DNA of 43,212 bases from Candidatus Scalindua rubra (GTDB lineage: Bacteria; Planctomycetota; Brocadiia; Brocadiales; Scalinduaceae): assembly GCA_001723765.1 (NCBI GenBank), contig MAYW01000022.1, positions 1 through 43,212 on the forward strand. The letters are read 5' to 3'. The notes under the pieces are model-generated. The model saw only the letters and a list, made by a program, of their open reading frames with translations, had not been told where the DNA came from and did not search any database. Position 1 is the stretch's first letter. The number at the start of each line of letters is the position of its first letter. The translations under genes and the position numbers were made by a program. Shown piece by piece: positions 32,644 through 41,907 of the stretch.

Positions 32644-33554
32644 TCACTTTTTATGTTTTTTAAGCGAATCTGTCATTTCCTCGATAAAAGTATGTGTCTC
32701 TTTTTCTATTTGTTCTTTATTAAGCCATGTTTCAATCTCATCAGAAGACCAACTTAAAGTGGAAACCTTTTTAAGAATCTCATTTAATACTATTTTACAT
32801 TCTGATGTATTCTCATTATTGATTTTCTTTTTTGCAACACATTCGAGATAAAGCGGTATTGCTTTATCTTCTGTTTTAATTGATAATGATAACATCTCTG
32901 TACTAATATCTAATGCACTTTGATAATCATCTTTAATAATATACAATACGGACGCTTTACTAAAGTTTTTAAATGCCTTTTCTTGCTCGTTAATATTATA
33001 GTTAACAATTCCTCTGTTTTTATGAGCGATAGCGTATTTTGGAAGTAACCTAATTGCTTCAGTATAGTCTTCAATTGCTTTCTTAAACTCACCAAGCTGT
33101 ACATGGGCAGTCCCTCTATAGTTGTAAGTATAAGCAGCAGATTGAGGCTCTGGCTTTTCTTCTAATGCCCTTGCAAAAGAGATAATTGCTTTATCGTATC
33201 TTTTATTAGTGTATTCTCCAGTTCCTCTATCATACCAACTTTCAAATTCACTCGCACTGTCAGTCGAAACCTTTAATGATTCACTTGTCTTTATGCTGTC
33301 AATCTTACTTAACTTTTTTTCTGTGAATTCATTAATAATATCTATTGCGAATTTCCGTAGAACAGAATTTTCTGGGTTATCTTTAGGGTCTTCCTTTAGT
33401 ATATCCACAGCCAATTCGAGCGTGCGTACCTTAATATCTTCTTCTTTGAGAGACATCTTTTCCCAGACACCTAAAATAGTAAGTACTATCGGTATAACGA
33501 CAAAAGCACAAATTTTCAGTTTTTCCCATTTATCTTTTTTTTCTCTGTTCCCAT
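32644..33554 (-). CDS. membrane-anchored TPR-repeat protein, N-terminus shifted at A8
   Basis: The uninterrupted frame (from ATG 33454-33456) encodes 270 residues with TPR repeats around residues 75-165 (YDKAIISFARALEEKP, FKKAIEDYTEAIRLLPKYAIA, EKAFKNFSKAS). Upstream, the same frame encodes KWEKLKICAFVVIPIVLTIL, a membrane anchor, but has no start. An ATG at 33552-33554 reads MGTEKKK and joins that frame by a -1 slip at A AAA AAG (33534-33540, A8 tract). The full protein would be about 303 residues, N-terminally anchored with TPRs as a protein-interaction domain. This locus is outside the phage element. Confidence 0.75.
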
Positions 33555-33702
33555 TTCCTATCCCATTTAAAGAAATACTAACAAACTAACTATTTGAGTC
33601 AATGAAAATACGTGTAGTTTGGGTAAGGCAAAAATGATGTAGTTTTTCTTGTTGCTATTGGTATGTGAAACTTCAATAAATGTGGATAACTCAAAAAGTC
33701 AA

Positions 33703-35784
33703 TTAATTCAGCTCAAAGATTTCTAAACCGTTAAATCTCACTGCATAAATATAATTGTCCTGTACTTCCGTTTGCCATGTATAAAAGCCAGGTATGATTT
33801 GCACTTCCTTTGGCCTTTCAAGGCCTTTGCTAATATCATAAATGATACCATTTTCCTCTCCTGCATAATAATGGAATGTAAAGAGTTTTTTGCCTTGCAC
33901 GTGAAAACCATAAAAAGAATCGCTACCATTCAACCCTCCATACTCACCAATCAGTTTGGGTTTGGTCGGGTTAGAAATATTCACTACTGAAATCTGCGTA
34001 TCTTCATTAGCTGCACCTACATAAACCTTGTCACCCACAATCTGCATAAAGCGATAAGACTTAAGCGAATCATCCCCCGTAATGGAGAGCATTGCCACAA
34101 CCTTTGGATTGTTTGGCTCGGAGATGTCTATCACCTGGAAGTTATCAGGCTCACGTTCACCCTGACGTGCACGGGCAAAAAAGACATAATTACCACGCCT
34201 AACATAGCTACCCATAGTTTCACCTTTGATCGGCCAATCTGCTAGCTTTGCTGGCTTCTCCGGGTTTTTGAGACTAAAGAGACCGCTTACCGTTAACAGG
34301 AGATCCCCTTCTACCCGCACAGGCCCCACCGTCTCCTGCTGCCAGTACGCTATTCGAGGAGACGTAGGATCACGAACATCAATTACATAAAACCCGAACT
34401 CCTGTACAAAATCACCGTCAACACTGTCAAAGTAGAGATACTCATCCTTATAGCCTGCCATCTTGTAAATATAGCCACCTGAATGAAAGTAGCCTATTCT
34501 TTCAGGCTTTCCTGGATAAGCGATATCCAGAATCGTTATGCCTCCACTCAAGTATTCTGAAACATACATACGCTTCTCTGTAAGATAGGAATCAATCATT
34601 TCTCCACCAGCTTTATAATTACCAACGAGCCTGGGACGATTTAGATTAGATACGTCCAGCACCCGCAGCCCGAACATACTATCAATGACATAAGCAAAAC
34701 TATCGTGAACCTGAACAAACTCCATTCGCATCGGTATCTTGGCCTCCCGTGCCTCATATACTCCCCAACGCCCTGCCACCACAGGGTTCTCAGGATCTGT
34801 TAAATCCAGCATCCATAGTCCGGCAGACTCTGAATAATCAGATTCATAATTTGGAAGAAAACCCCATCCTTGATTTACGAAGTAAGCGCAGTTATCTACG
34901 ATATGAAATCCACGATATGCATCATCAGCAACATCATCTCCCCACAACCTCAAGTGACCGATAGGTTTTTTAAGATTGGACTGATTGTATATCTGAATAC
35001 CCTGTTCCGGCAAACCCACATAAAGGTATCCTCGGTGTGCATAAATCAAATTGCAGGGGCGTGTAGACATAGGCAATTTACGCTTAGCAATAATTCGTGG
35101 CTTCAAAAGATTTGTCATATCAAGGACTACAACTTGCTCCTTGAATAATGTTATCTCAGAACTGGTATCATCAGGATCAGTTTGCTCAATAATCTTTGTG
35201 ACCAGCCCATAGCCACGGTTGCCGTCAACATGCCACACTGTCACATCTGGCAACGTAGAAAGCAACCTGGGGGCTCTTGGAACATTCACATCATATAACT
35301 GCGTTTGTCCTCCTGAACGTACTAAAAGCAGGTCTCCTTCAATCAGTGGATTTGCATATTCATCTTTGGTTGGAAGTTTTATAATCAACTTCGGATACGC
35401 TTTGTCTGCTACATCATAAACAACAACTTCCTTATCAAAGCGTGGACCGCAGAAGGCAATATTGTCCTTTACGTCTATGTTATATATCCACCCAAATGGC
35501 AAACTACCCACCCGTCTGGGGTTTCCCGGATCAGACACATCCAGGATTTGGATACCTTCATCACTCTCACCAAGTGTAATGTAAGCATACTTACCATCTA
35601 GTTCCACCCTACGCGCCCATCCCCAAACGTCCCAATAGTTTCCAACTACACTCACTACCTCCTTGTGGTTTGTGGAACATTGCACCGTGTTCTCAATAGA
35701 GCAGAATCCAATTAGAAATACAAATAAGTTTAATAATGTAATTCTTATTCGAGATGCTTTTGTTAAGTTCATGTTCTTTTTCAA
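33703..35784 (-). CDS. exported LVIVD-repeat beta-propeller protein
   Basis: A signal peptide (hydrophobic ITLLNLFVFLIGFC, cleavage after the following ~10 residues) precedes at least ten repeats of the LVIVD type, each like ILDVSDPGNPRRVGSLP or VIDISEPNNPKVVAML, spaced 45-60 residues. These form beta-propeller blades and act in binding at the cell surface or periplasm; the ligand is unknown. The 693-residue length is normal for the family. Apart from the TPR gene, nothing nearby suggests a partner. Confidence 0.85.
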   Translation of the reverse strand: MKKNMNLTKASRIRITLLNLFVFLIGFCSIENTVQCSTNHKEVVSVVGNYWDVWGWARRVELDGKYAYITLGESDEGIQILDVSDPGNPRRVGSLPFGWIYNIDVKDNIAFCGPRFDKEVVVYDVADKAYPKLIIKLPTKDEYANPLIEGDLLLVRSGGQTQLYDVNVPRAPRLLSTLPDVTVWHVDGNRGYGLVTKIIEQTDPDDTSSEITLFKEQVVVLDMTNLLKPRIIAKRKLPMSTRPCNLIYAHRGYLYVGLPEQGIQIYNQSNLKKPIGHLRLWGDDVADDAYRGFHIVDNCAYFVNQGWGFLPNYESDYSESAGLWMLDLTDPENPVVAGRWGVYEAREAKIPMRMEFVQVHDSFAYVIDSMFGLRVLDVSNLNRPRLVGNYKAGGEMIDSYLTEKRMYVSEYLSGGITILDIAYPGKPERIGYFHSGGYIYKMAGYKDEYLYFDSVDGDFVQEFGFYVIDVRDPTSPRIAYWQQETVGPVRVEGDLLLTVSGLFSLKNPEKPAKLADWPIKGETMGSYVRRGNYVFFARARQGEREPDNFQVIDISEPNNPKVVAMLSITGDDSLKSYRFMQIVGDKVYVGAANEDTQISVVNISNPTKPKLIGEYGGLNGSDSFYGFHVQGKKLFTFHYYAGEENGIIYDISKGLERPKEVQIIPGFYTWQTEVQDNYIYAVRFNGLEIFELN

Positions 35785-35848
35785 CTCAAGGAAAAAGAAA
35801 AGGCTGTATAAGATTTTTTAGTATCTTATACAGCTCAAAATTTTTTAT

Positions 35849-35991
35849 ACCTAAATTGAGCGATTTATGTAGCCACAACCTTCAGGTTGCGTAACTTACG
35901 TGAAATTGTCATAAACCCATTAAATGATGAAGAACGCAGGCTAAAGCCTGCGGCTACAACAATTTCATCAAATAAATCGCTCAACCTAGGT
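35849..35991. repeat. MITE-like palindromic element, copy B (inverted)
   Basis: 143 bp with terminal repeats ACCTAAATTGAGCGATTTA and TAAATCGCTCAACCTAGGT. Its inner hairpins (CAACCTTCAGGTTG; GCAGGCTAAAGCCTGC) are those of copy A in reverse order, so the two copies bracket 32212-35848 in inverted orientation. Confidence 0.8.
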
Positions 35992-36027
35992 TAGATGTAA
36001 ATTTGTTTGTATTTTTTATGTATACTA

Positions 36028-37608
36028 TTACGCATCTAAGATGCTTGCTGATGCCTCTTTTTCCCAGTCCATAATATAATTGATACCCGTAACATCTGCT
36101 GCTTCTCTGGTCAATGCAAAAATATCATTCCTACCAATACTACTAAGTTCAAATCTCCTTGAACCAGCCATTATCTGGCGTAGGCCCATTGCCATTCTCT
36201 GATAATAGGAATACATGCCTAAAGCCCCTGGACCTACCTTTCCAAATTCCTTATTAACCTTTGTTGAGTAATAAAAAATCTTATCAACGCTATCACCATA
36301 TTCTGCAGCAGGTTTTGGGATCTTACCTTTCTTAATTGCTTCTCCATTGGTATTACCAACCATAACCGCACAAATTGTTGAGCGTGACATTCCAACGGCC
36401 TTAACGTACGGCGCAGCTAATGCAAATGATTTATAAATATGATCCTCAGAAGTAAGACCACCAGCAAGAATTATATCCGGTACATATTCTCCTCTTTTCG
36501 CCAGCCTGTCACAATACTCATAAGTCATAGCGGCAATATAAACGGTAGGCACACCCCATTCATTCATCATTCTCCATGGACTCATACCCGTTCCACCACC
36601 AGCACCATCAATAGTTAACACGTCAACCTTTGCAATCGAACAGAACTTAATTGCCCTTGCTAGATCCGATGGTCGATAAGCACCCGTTTTCAAAAATACA
36701 TATTTAGCGCCTGCACCTCTGAGATGTTCCACAGACTGACAAAAATCATCCATTGCCTTGGGTAAGAAATCTGATATTGCCCCTATCCTTGTATGTCTTT
36801 CAAAACCCTCTATAGCGCCTTTCTTAAATGCCTCTTGCGTAATATTGTCATCCGGATCAGGAATAACAATATAACCTCTTTTCTTCAACATTTTTGCTTT
36901 TTCCAGAGTATATATTTTAACTTCACCACCGATATTCTTTGCGCCCTGCCCCCACTTTAATTCAACGGCATCAGAACCAAGTTTATTCATACTATACTCA
37001 AGAACACCCAATCTCCAGTCTTCCGGATTCGCTTGAATAGCGATAAAACCATATCCGTCTTTTTGGTTGTCTTTAAAAGATTTAAACCTTCTTATTAGTT
37101 CCTTACATTCTGTAACTTTATGATTTGAGTCAAATTTGGATTTTTCATCCATACCTACTACATTCTCACCTATCACTATTCCGGTACCACAGATAGCCGC
37201 ACCCACTCCAATATCCTCAAAATGTTTCTGAGCTATCTGTGTAGAACCTAAACCTGTGCAGATTAAGGGTAATTTCAACTTGAGACCATCGTCTCTCCCA
37301 AGCCGGGTTTCAAGATTTACATTTGTAAACATTTCATACTCTTTTTGGTGATGACTGGCAATAGTTCCGCTTATATTAAAATGTGAATAATCTACAGGGT
37401 AATCTTTTTGGGCCCCGGCAGTCATTTCACCGAATGGTTGAGGGTATATGGTTTCCGGACCTCTCATCGCTGACGTCCCAATCTCACAGAACCCAGGACA
37501 TCCATCCAGACAAATTACACACATCCCGCTTTGAGGTAATACCTGAGCACCGGTTCTGGTTCTAGTCTTTGTTGCCGCAGACCTATTCGGTATAAATAAG
37601 CTTCCCAT
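36028..37608 (-). CDS. FMN/Fe-S glutamate synthase-like protein
   Basis: The 526-residue product corresponds to the central FMN-binding synthase domain of GltB (also seen in archaeal GltB and MgsC-type proteins) without the amidotransferase domain. A Cys cluster MCVICLDGCPGFCEIG (residues ~29-44) is likely to bind an Fe-S centre. Barrel motifs include ELKWGQGAKNIGGEVK, TIDGAGGGTGMSPWRM and ILAGGLTSEDHI, and the C-terminus has KVGPGALGMYSYYQRM. It would transfer an ammonia-derived amine or reduce an imine using an external reductase. The gltD-type reductase is present here only as a relic (39115-39312). Confidence 0.85.
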   Translation of the reverse strand: MGSLFIPNRSAATKTRTRTGAQVLPQSGMCVICLDGCPGFCEIGTSAMRGPETIYPQPFGEMTAGAQKDYPVDYSHFNISGTIASHHQKEYEMFTNVNLETRLGRDDGLKLKLPLICTGLGSTQIAQKHFEDIGVGAAICGTGIVIGENVVGMDEKSKFDSNHKVTECKELIRRFKSFKDNQKDGYGFIAIQANPEDWRLGVLEYSMNKLGSDAVELKWGQGAKNIGGEVKIYTLEKAKMLKKRGYIVIPDPDDNITQEAFKKGAIEGFERHTRIGAISDFLPKAMDDFCQSVEHLRGAGAKYVFLKTGAYRPSDLARAIKFCSIAKVDVLTIDGAGGGTGMSPWRMMNEWGVPTVYIAAMTYEYCDRLAKRGEYVPDIILAGGLTSEDHIYKSFALAAPYVKAVGMSRSTICAVMVGNTNGEAIKKGKIPKPAAEYGDSVDKIFYYSTKVNKEFGKVGPGALGMYSYYQRMAMGLRQIMAGSRRFELSSIGRNDIFALTREAADVTGINYIMDWEKEASASILDA

Positions 37609-38086
37609 TTCCAGACCTCCTGTTCTTCAAATAAAAGTCACAAGGTATAATAAAAAAGTGATTTATATATAGTGAAAACTAGTATATTATAAGTATTATT
37701 GATATCAATTAAAATTTTTAACCTTTTCAATAGTGCAAATGAAGTACCATTACATCAATTTAATATAAACGAGGTAAGCTATACAAATAAAAGTCTTACA
37801 TAAAGAATGCAAATACATCTAATAAAGTATATATTAAGTATCTGGCTAAATTCAACCGTTATTTTGAATCATAACAACCAATTTATGCAAAATTAATTTT
37901 ACTTCTACTGTTTATTGACACAAAAAACCCGTTAGAAAGCGTGGTTGTCCAGGAGGGACATAGCCACATAAGCTTTCTAACGGGATTAAATATGACCAAA
38001 CGTTTTGTATATTAATTTCTCTATGGTTACGTTTGGGCATTTTCAGACAATTATGTTGCACAAATACACATAATTACGAAAGAACT
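37609..38086. other. 478-bp intergenic region with a terminator
   Basis: No gene is visible. It separates the oxidase gene from the synthase gene on the same strand and contains the strong hairpin at 37922-37984. The rest, 37609-37920, is AT-rich and probably carries the promoter of the synthase gene; I see no certain promoter match. Confidence 0.6.
37922..37984 (-). terminator. strong multi-tier intrinsic terminator
   Basis: CCCGTTAGAAAGC (37928-37940) pairs perfectly with GCTTTCTAACGGG (37972-37984). Inside are GTGG/CCAC and TGTCC/GGACA stems. On the minus strand it is followed by six T (37922-37927), so it ends the oxidase transcript. Confidence 0.8.
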
Positions 38087-38791
38087 TTAAAGCCCACTAG
38101 CTCTTTCCAATCCATCCCATAAAACCGTTCTGGCATCAAGAAAATCCATTGCACCAAAACGTAATTTTTCTTGGTTTTCCTCTGTTTGAGCAAAAGGGAT
38201 CAAACCTTCTTTTAAACCTTCCGCATGTTCTACGTCTAATTCGATATGTGCCGTAAAGAAAAGCACTTCATCATCACTCAGGCCTGCCTTCTTACAACCT
38301 TCACGAATGTATGTATACATCTTTGGGACTATGTATTCAGTTCCTGGTCCCAAAGCTCCAAACGCCGTTATATAATCAAGGAACCTAATATTTAAATACT
38401 TATCGACAAATAGCTTAGTTTCTGGTATTGGTTTGATAGCATCAAGTGTCTCTTGTGATGTATCAACTCCAACAGATCTCAAAAATCTTCTGAATATTGC
38501 AGGATGTGTCAACTCAGGGTCCATATCTCGATTCTCTTCCTGACGTCCACCGTATTCCTCATGAAGATTTTTTATTAATGGAGCCCTTGAAGCCTCAAAT
38601 GGAGTAATAGCCACCAAAGCTGCCAGGTACCTGGAGAAATAACGTGAAAAACAATAATAATTTTCACCAAATATTCTAATAGCTTTTTTATCTACCTTGC
38701 CTGCCTCAAACTTTTTTAAATATGAATGATTTAATGCTGGATGATCTAAACAATCCTGCTGTAACTGGTCCACAAATTCTTCTGCTGTCAT
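38087..38791 (-). CDS. heme-oxygenase-like diiron oxidase (TenA/PqqC/CADD superfamily)
   Basis: I start at ATG 38789-38791, which has GGGAGGAAAATA upstream; a longer frame to 38842 has no ribosome site. The 234 residues fit the iron-containing redox enzyme family. Candidate metal ligands are Glu in NLHEEYG, His in THPAIF, Glu in GPGTEYIVP, and His-Asp-His in HIELDVEH (H, +4 D, +7 H), the spacing of the CADD/HDO ligands. Members do varied oxidations, including p-aminobenzoate formation by CADD. The substrate here is unknown; the neighbours are an aminotransferase and a glutamate-synthase-like protein. Confidence 0.75.
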   Translation of the reverse strand: MTAEEFVDQLQQDCLDHPALNHSYLKKFEAGKVDKKAIRIFGENYYCFSRYFSRYLAALVAITPFEASRAPLIKNLHEEYGGRQEENRDMDPELTHPAIFRRFLRSVGVDTSQETLDAIKPIPETKLFVDKYLNIRFLDYITAFGALGPGTEYIVPKMYTYIREGCKKAGLSDDEVLFFTAHIELDVEHAEGLKEGLIPFAQTEENQEKLRFGAMDFLDARTVLWDGLERASGL

Positions 38792-39114
38792 TATTTTCCC
38801 TCCTCCCATAGGTTTTTCTGCTACTGATAACATAACTAACACCTGCTTAAAAATGTTAAAAAATTAAAACGTTATGTTAATTTCGCAAAACTCATACCTA
38901 TAACAAAAATTTAACGGAATTTCCATTTTAACTACTTATGATGCAATAAGATACATCCTTTTCATTCTGAGCCCTTCGCTAGCGTTATGCAAAAAAGTCC
39001 GCCCATAGGGCGTTAACTTGATATTCTTTTTCAGTATATTTTTCGATTGAGGCTATTATGACTATTTCATGAATTATTTCAATTAAAAACATTTTTGGGT
39101 CATTGCTATTTACA

Positions 39115-39312
39115 TTACGGGGATCGCATGAGCCACTTATTAACAGCGATGGCTGCGTTTCGGCCTTCGTTGATGGCCCAGACAACTAAAGATTGTCCCC
39201 GTCTCATATCGCCAGCAGCAAAAATACCTTTAATGCTGGTCATGTAGTTTTTGTCTGTTTTGACATTGCCTCGACCGTCCAATTCGACTTTTAATTGGAT
39301 TGCAATTTTTGT
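39115..39312 (-). pseudogene. 3' relic of a GltD-like glutamate synthase small subunit
   Basis: The frame, closed upstream by TGA and lacking a start, encodes [19 protein letters not shown], then [20 protein letters not shown] and [14 protein letters not shown], which is the C-terminal FAD-binding end of GltD-type NADPH oxidoreductases. About 60 of ~450+ residues remain. It lies between the oxidase and the aminotransferase, near the GltB-like gene, so the locus probably once held the cognate reductase. Confidence 0.85.
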
Positions 39313-39334
39313 TCAATATTGTACTTATGCCAAA

Positions 39335-40633
39335 TCATGAATTTAAATATTCTTTTATCTTCTCCGCAACGGTCGTAAATATCCATTCGAATTTCTTTTC
39401 GTTTGTTTCTAATAGCGTTATCCTAAAACCATATAGGTCGCAACTAAAGCCAGTTAATGGCACGACACATATACCTGTAGCCCCTAACAGGTAATAAACA
39501 AATCTTTTGTCAAGTTCAACATATCGAGTTATTTCTTCTATATAATTTTTTATTGAATTATCATTAATCTTTAGTTTTTGCTTATCATTTAGAACTCCCT
39601 CTCTAAAAACAATTGTCATGTAAAATGCACCATTTGTTTGATTCACGATTATGTTATCAATTTCATTTAATGTATCGTAAGCAAATCTAGACCTTCGTTC
39701 ATACATTTTATTTCTTTCTTCATGGTACTCTTTATATCTTGGGTCACATAGTAAATGTGGAATAACTTGTTGAGGAAGCGTGGTTGAACATACTTCCAGC
39801 ATCTTTGCATTAAGTACTGTATCAATATACCTCTTAAATATTGGGTCTTTATCTTTGTTATAAACCTCTATCCAGCCACACCTCGCCCCAGGCCACGGTA
39901 GCTCTTTAGAAATCCCTTTCATCGAAATGCCACATACATTATTGATAACATCACCGAGCGGAGCTGAAACATTACCATTGTAAGTTATATTTAAATACAC
40001 TTCATCACATACTATGAACAGATCAAATTCCTCAGCTATCCTTACAATTTCCTCCATTACCTCTTTAGGGTATACTGTACCTGCCGGATTATTTGGATTT
40101 ATTACCAATATTCCTGAAATAGCCTGATTGTTTTTTACTTTATTACGTAAACCTTCTAGATCAGGAAACCATTTGTTGTTGGGGTCCAATTTATACATTA
40201 AATGATCTTCGCCAGCATGGGCAGCTTCTGATGATGAATGTGTAGAATAAGCAGGTGAAGGACCTATAACCCTTGCCTCTCTCCTTAAATAGTTATAAAC
40301 CTTCGAAATAGCATCACCAATCCCATTAAAGAAGACGATGTCTTCTTTCGTTATCTTTATCATTTTCCTCTTGTTACAAAGATCTGCAAGAAATTCCCTT
40401 GTTTCGTCCAACCCCTTCGTTGGGCAATATGCAAAAGATGAATCTTCATCTACAGCCTTTTTTATTACATCCTTGATCCACGATGGTATCTTTTCACCTT
40501 TATGAACAGGGTCTCCAATGTTCTCCCAACAAACATCCAACCCCATATCACACAACTTGTTGCCAACCGCAACTATCTCGCGTATCTCGTATCTGAGTTC
40601 ATGAGCTCCAACATGTACAATATTATTTCTCAT
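39335..40633 (-). CDS. class I/II PLP-dependent aminotransferase
   Basis: The 432-residue product has the fold-type I motifs FFNGIGDAISKVYNYL, GPSPAYSTH, INPNNPAGTVY, CDEVYLNITYNG, and SMKGISKELPWPGARCGWIE with the Schiff-base Lys in the SKELPWPGAR block and the substrate-binding Arg near the C-terminus (GFRITLLE). It is aspartate/alanine aminotransferase-like; the exact amino acid cannot be told from motifs. Given the GltB-like and diiron genes beside it, it may supply or use an amino donor in the same pathway. Confidence 0.85.
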   Translation of the reverse strand: MRNNIVHVGAHELRYEIREIVAVGNKLCDMGLDVCWENIGDPVHKGEKIPSWIKDVIKKAVDEDSSFAYCPTKGLDETREFLADLCNKRKMIKITKEDIVFFNGIGDAISKVYNYLRREARVIGPSPAYSTHSSSEAAHAGEDHLMYKLDPNNKWFPDLEGLRNKVKNNQAISGILVINPNNPAGTVYPKEVMEEIVRIAEEFDLFIVCDEVYLNITYNGNVSAPLGDVINNVCGISMKGISKELPWPGARCGWIEVYNKDKDPIFKRYIDTVLNAKMLEVCSTTLPQQVIPHLLCDPRYKEYHEERNKMYERRSRFAYDTLNEIDNIIVNQTNGAFYMTIVFREGVLNDKQKLKINDNSIKNYIEEITRYVELDKRFVYYLLGATGICVVPLTGFSCDLYGFRITLLETNEKKFEWIFTTVAEKIKEYLNS

Positions 40634-41120
40634 AATGTTTTATAGTATTTTACGATATACATATTATCTCGACAATGCTATAACGCAACCTGGCCGAGCC
40701 AGAACCAAAAAGGGATAAATTTCTGACAAAGCTGACTAAGCTAAGCTCAGCTTTGGCTTAGCTCAAAGGTAAAAAAAAATAGCTAAATTATAAAGCTGTT
40801 TGATTTTGGCTCAAACTACCTGGATAAATAGGTAAAATTAGTAATTAAATTTTCAACAATGACGAGAATGATTCTAGATTATGAATGGTAGAAAATCAAG
40901 TAATTAAGCCAAACAATAGGATACATTCTTATTCATATTATATATTTGATAATGAAATATATTGACAATTAAAATTATATTTTATATGAATATAGTTAAA
41001 TAATTTATTTGTTTTTCTTGCAACTCACCCAAAAATACCGTTCGATACGGGTAGGTCACTAATTTTTATCAAAAACAGGATTTTGTTTATTTAGTTCAAC
41101 AAAAACAATTTCATATAAAA
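40634..41120. other. 487-bp intergenic region between divergent genes
   Basis: No gene is visible. A GCTAAGC...GCTTAGC palindrome lies near 40740-40765, and a similar AAGCTCAGCTCAGCTTGG occurs near 17128. The rest is very AT-rich and should hold the divergent promoters for the aminotransferase and the lipoprotein gene. Confidence 0.5.
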
Positions 41121-41828
41121 ATGTCAAAAGTCAACTATAAATTAAAAGAATACATTTTGGCAATATTATGCCTCTCTATCGTATTATTTAACGGTTGTAC
41201 ATTGCTAGAAAAAATACAGACTTCATCTAATAATAAAAGTGTTGAAAAAGTCAAATCTTCGGCTAAAAAAGAAAAAGTTAAAAAGGAAGAACCTTCAGAC
41301 AAGAAAGAAAAAACTAAAAAGAAAACAATTAAAAAGGATAAGCCTGCAATCAAGAAAGACAAACCATCAGTTAAAGAAGACAAAACCAAAAAGGTTGAAC
41401 CTGCTAAACAAGGATCAGGATATTTATCAGGAGGATCTACGGTAGGTTTGGGAATAGTGGACGGAGATGAAGAAATAAAGGTATTAGAAAAAATTAAAAG
41501 ATTAGAACACAGACTAAAGGTAGAAAGAAATAGAGTAAAAGCGCTTGAAATAAATCTATCTGATTTGCAAGCTGGTAAAGAAGAGGTTGAGAAAGAATTC
41601 GCCGATACCAAAAAGGAATTAGAAGAGATTAACAAAAATCTATCAGAAGAAATCAAGTCCCTGAAATCTCAATTAAGAGATACTGAGGCAAGGGCTGTTG
41701 CCGCTGAGCAGGAATTAGAACCCATAAAGAAAAAACTTTTAAAGTCTCAAATATCCGAGACGAAAGCTCAACAAGAGTTATATAAATTAAAAATTGATCA
41801 GTTGGAGCAAAAGCAAAAAGAAGAATAA
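41121..41828 (+). CDS. lysine-rich coiled-coil lipoprotein
   Basis: A hydrophobic segment ends in a lipobox-like LFNGC (about residues 22-26), predicting a lipid-anchored protein. Then come a ~70-residue Lys/Glu/Pro-rich linker with KKDKP/KKEKTK repeats, a short glycine-rich hinge (GSGYLSGGSTVGLG), and a ~110-residue C-terminal coiled coil with regular heptads. The layout suggests a periplasm-spanning structural or spacer protein, like Lpp-type or adaptor lipoproteins, but no family is recognised. The next lipoprotein gene follows 79 nt downstream on the same strand. Confidence 0.7.
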   Translation: MSKVNYKLKEYILAILCLSIVLFNGCTLLEKIQTSSNNKSVEKVKSSAKKEKVKKEEPSDKKEKTKKKTIKKDKPAIKKDKPSVKEDKTKKVEPAKQGSGYLSGGSTVGLGIVDGDEEIKVLEKIKRLEHRLKVERNRVKALEINLSDLQAGKEEVEKEFADTKKELEEINKNLSEEIKSLKSQLRDTEARAVAAEQELEPIKKKLLKSQISETKAQQELYKLKIDQLEQKQKEE

Positions 41829-41907
41829 CATTTTTCGTAAAATGGCAAAAGGAACTTGGCCCTTTCGTTAAATATTTGAATACTAATCACAACTCATTCT
41901 AATAAAT

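Noticed and set aside
37922-37984. riboswitch controlling the GltB-like gene
   Set aside because: The hairpin carries its T-run on the minus strand and lies close to the oxidase stop, over 300 bp before the next start; it matches no aptamer I recognise, so a terminator is the simpler reading.
38985-39185. 66-codon minus-strand frame overlapping the gltD relic
   Set aside because: It reads the GltD-coding stretch in the wrong frame at its start; the remainder has no recognisable motif.
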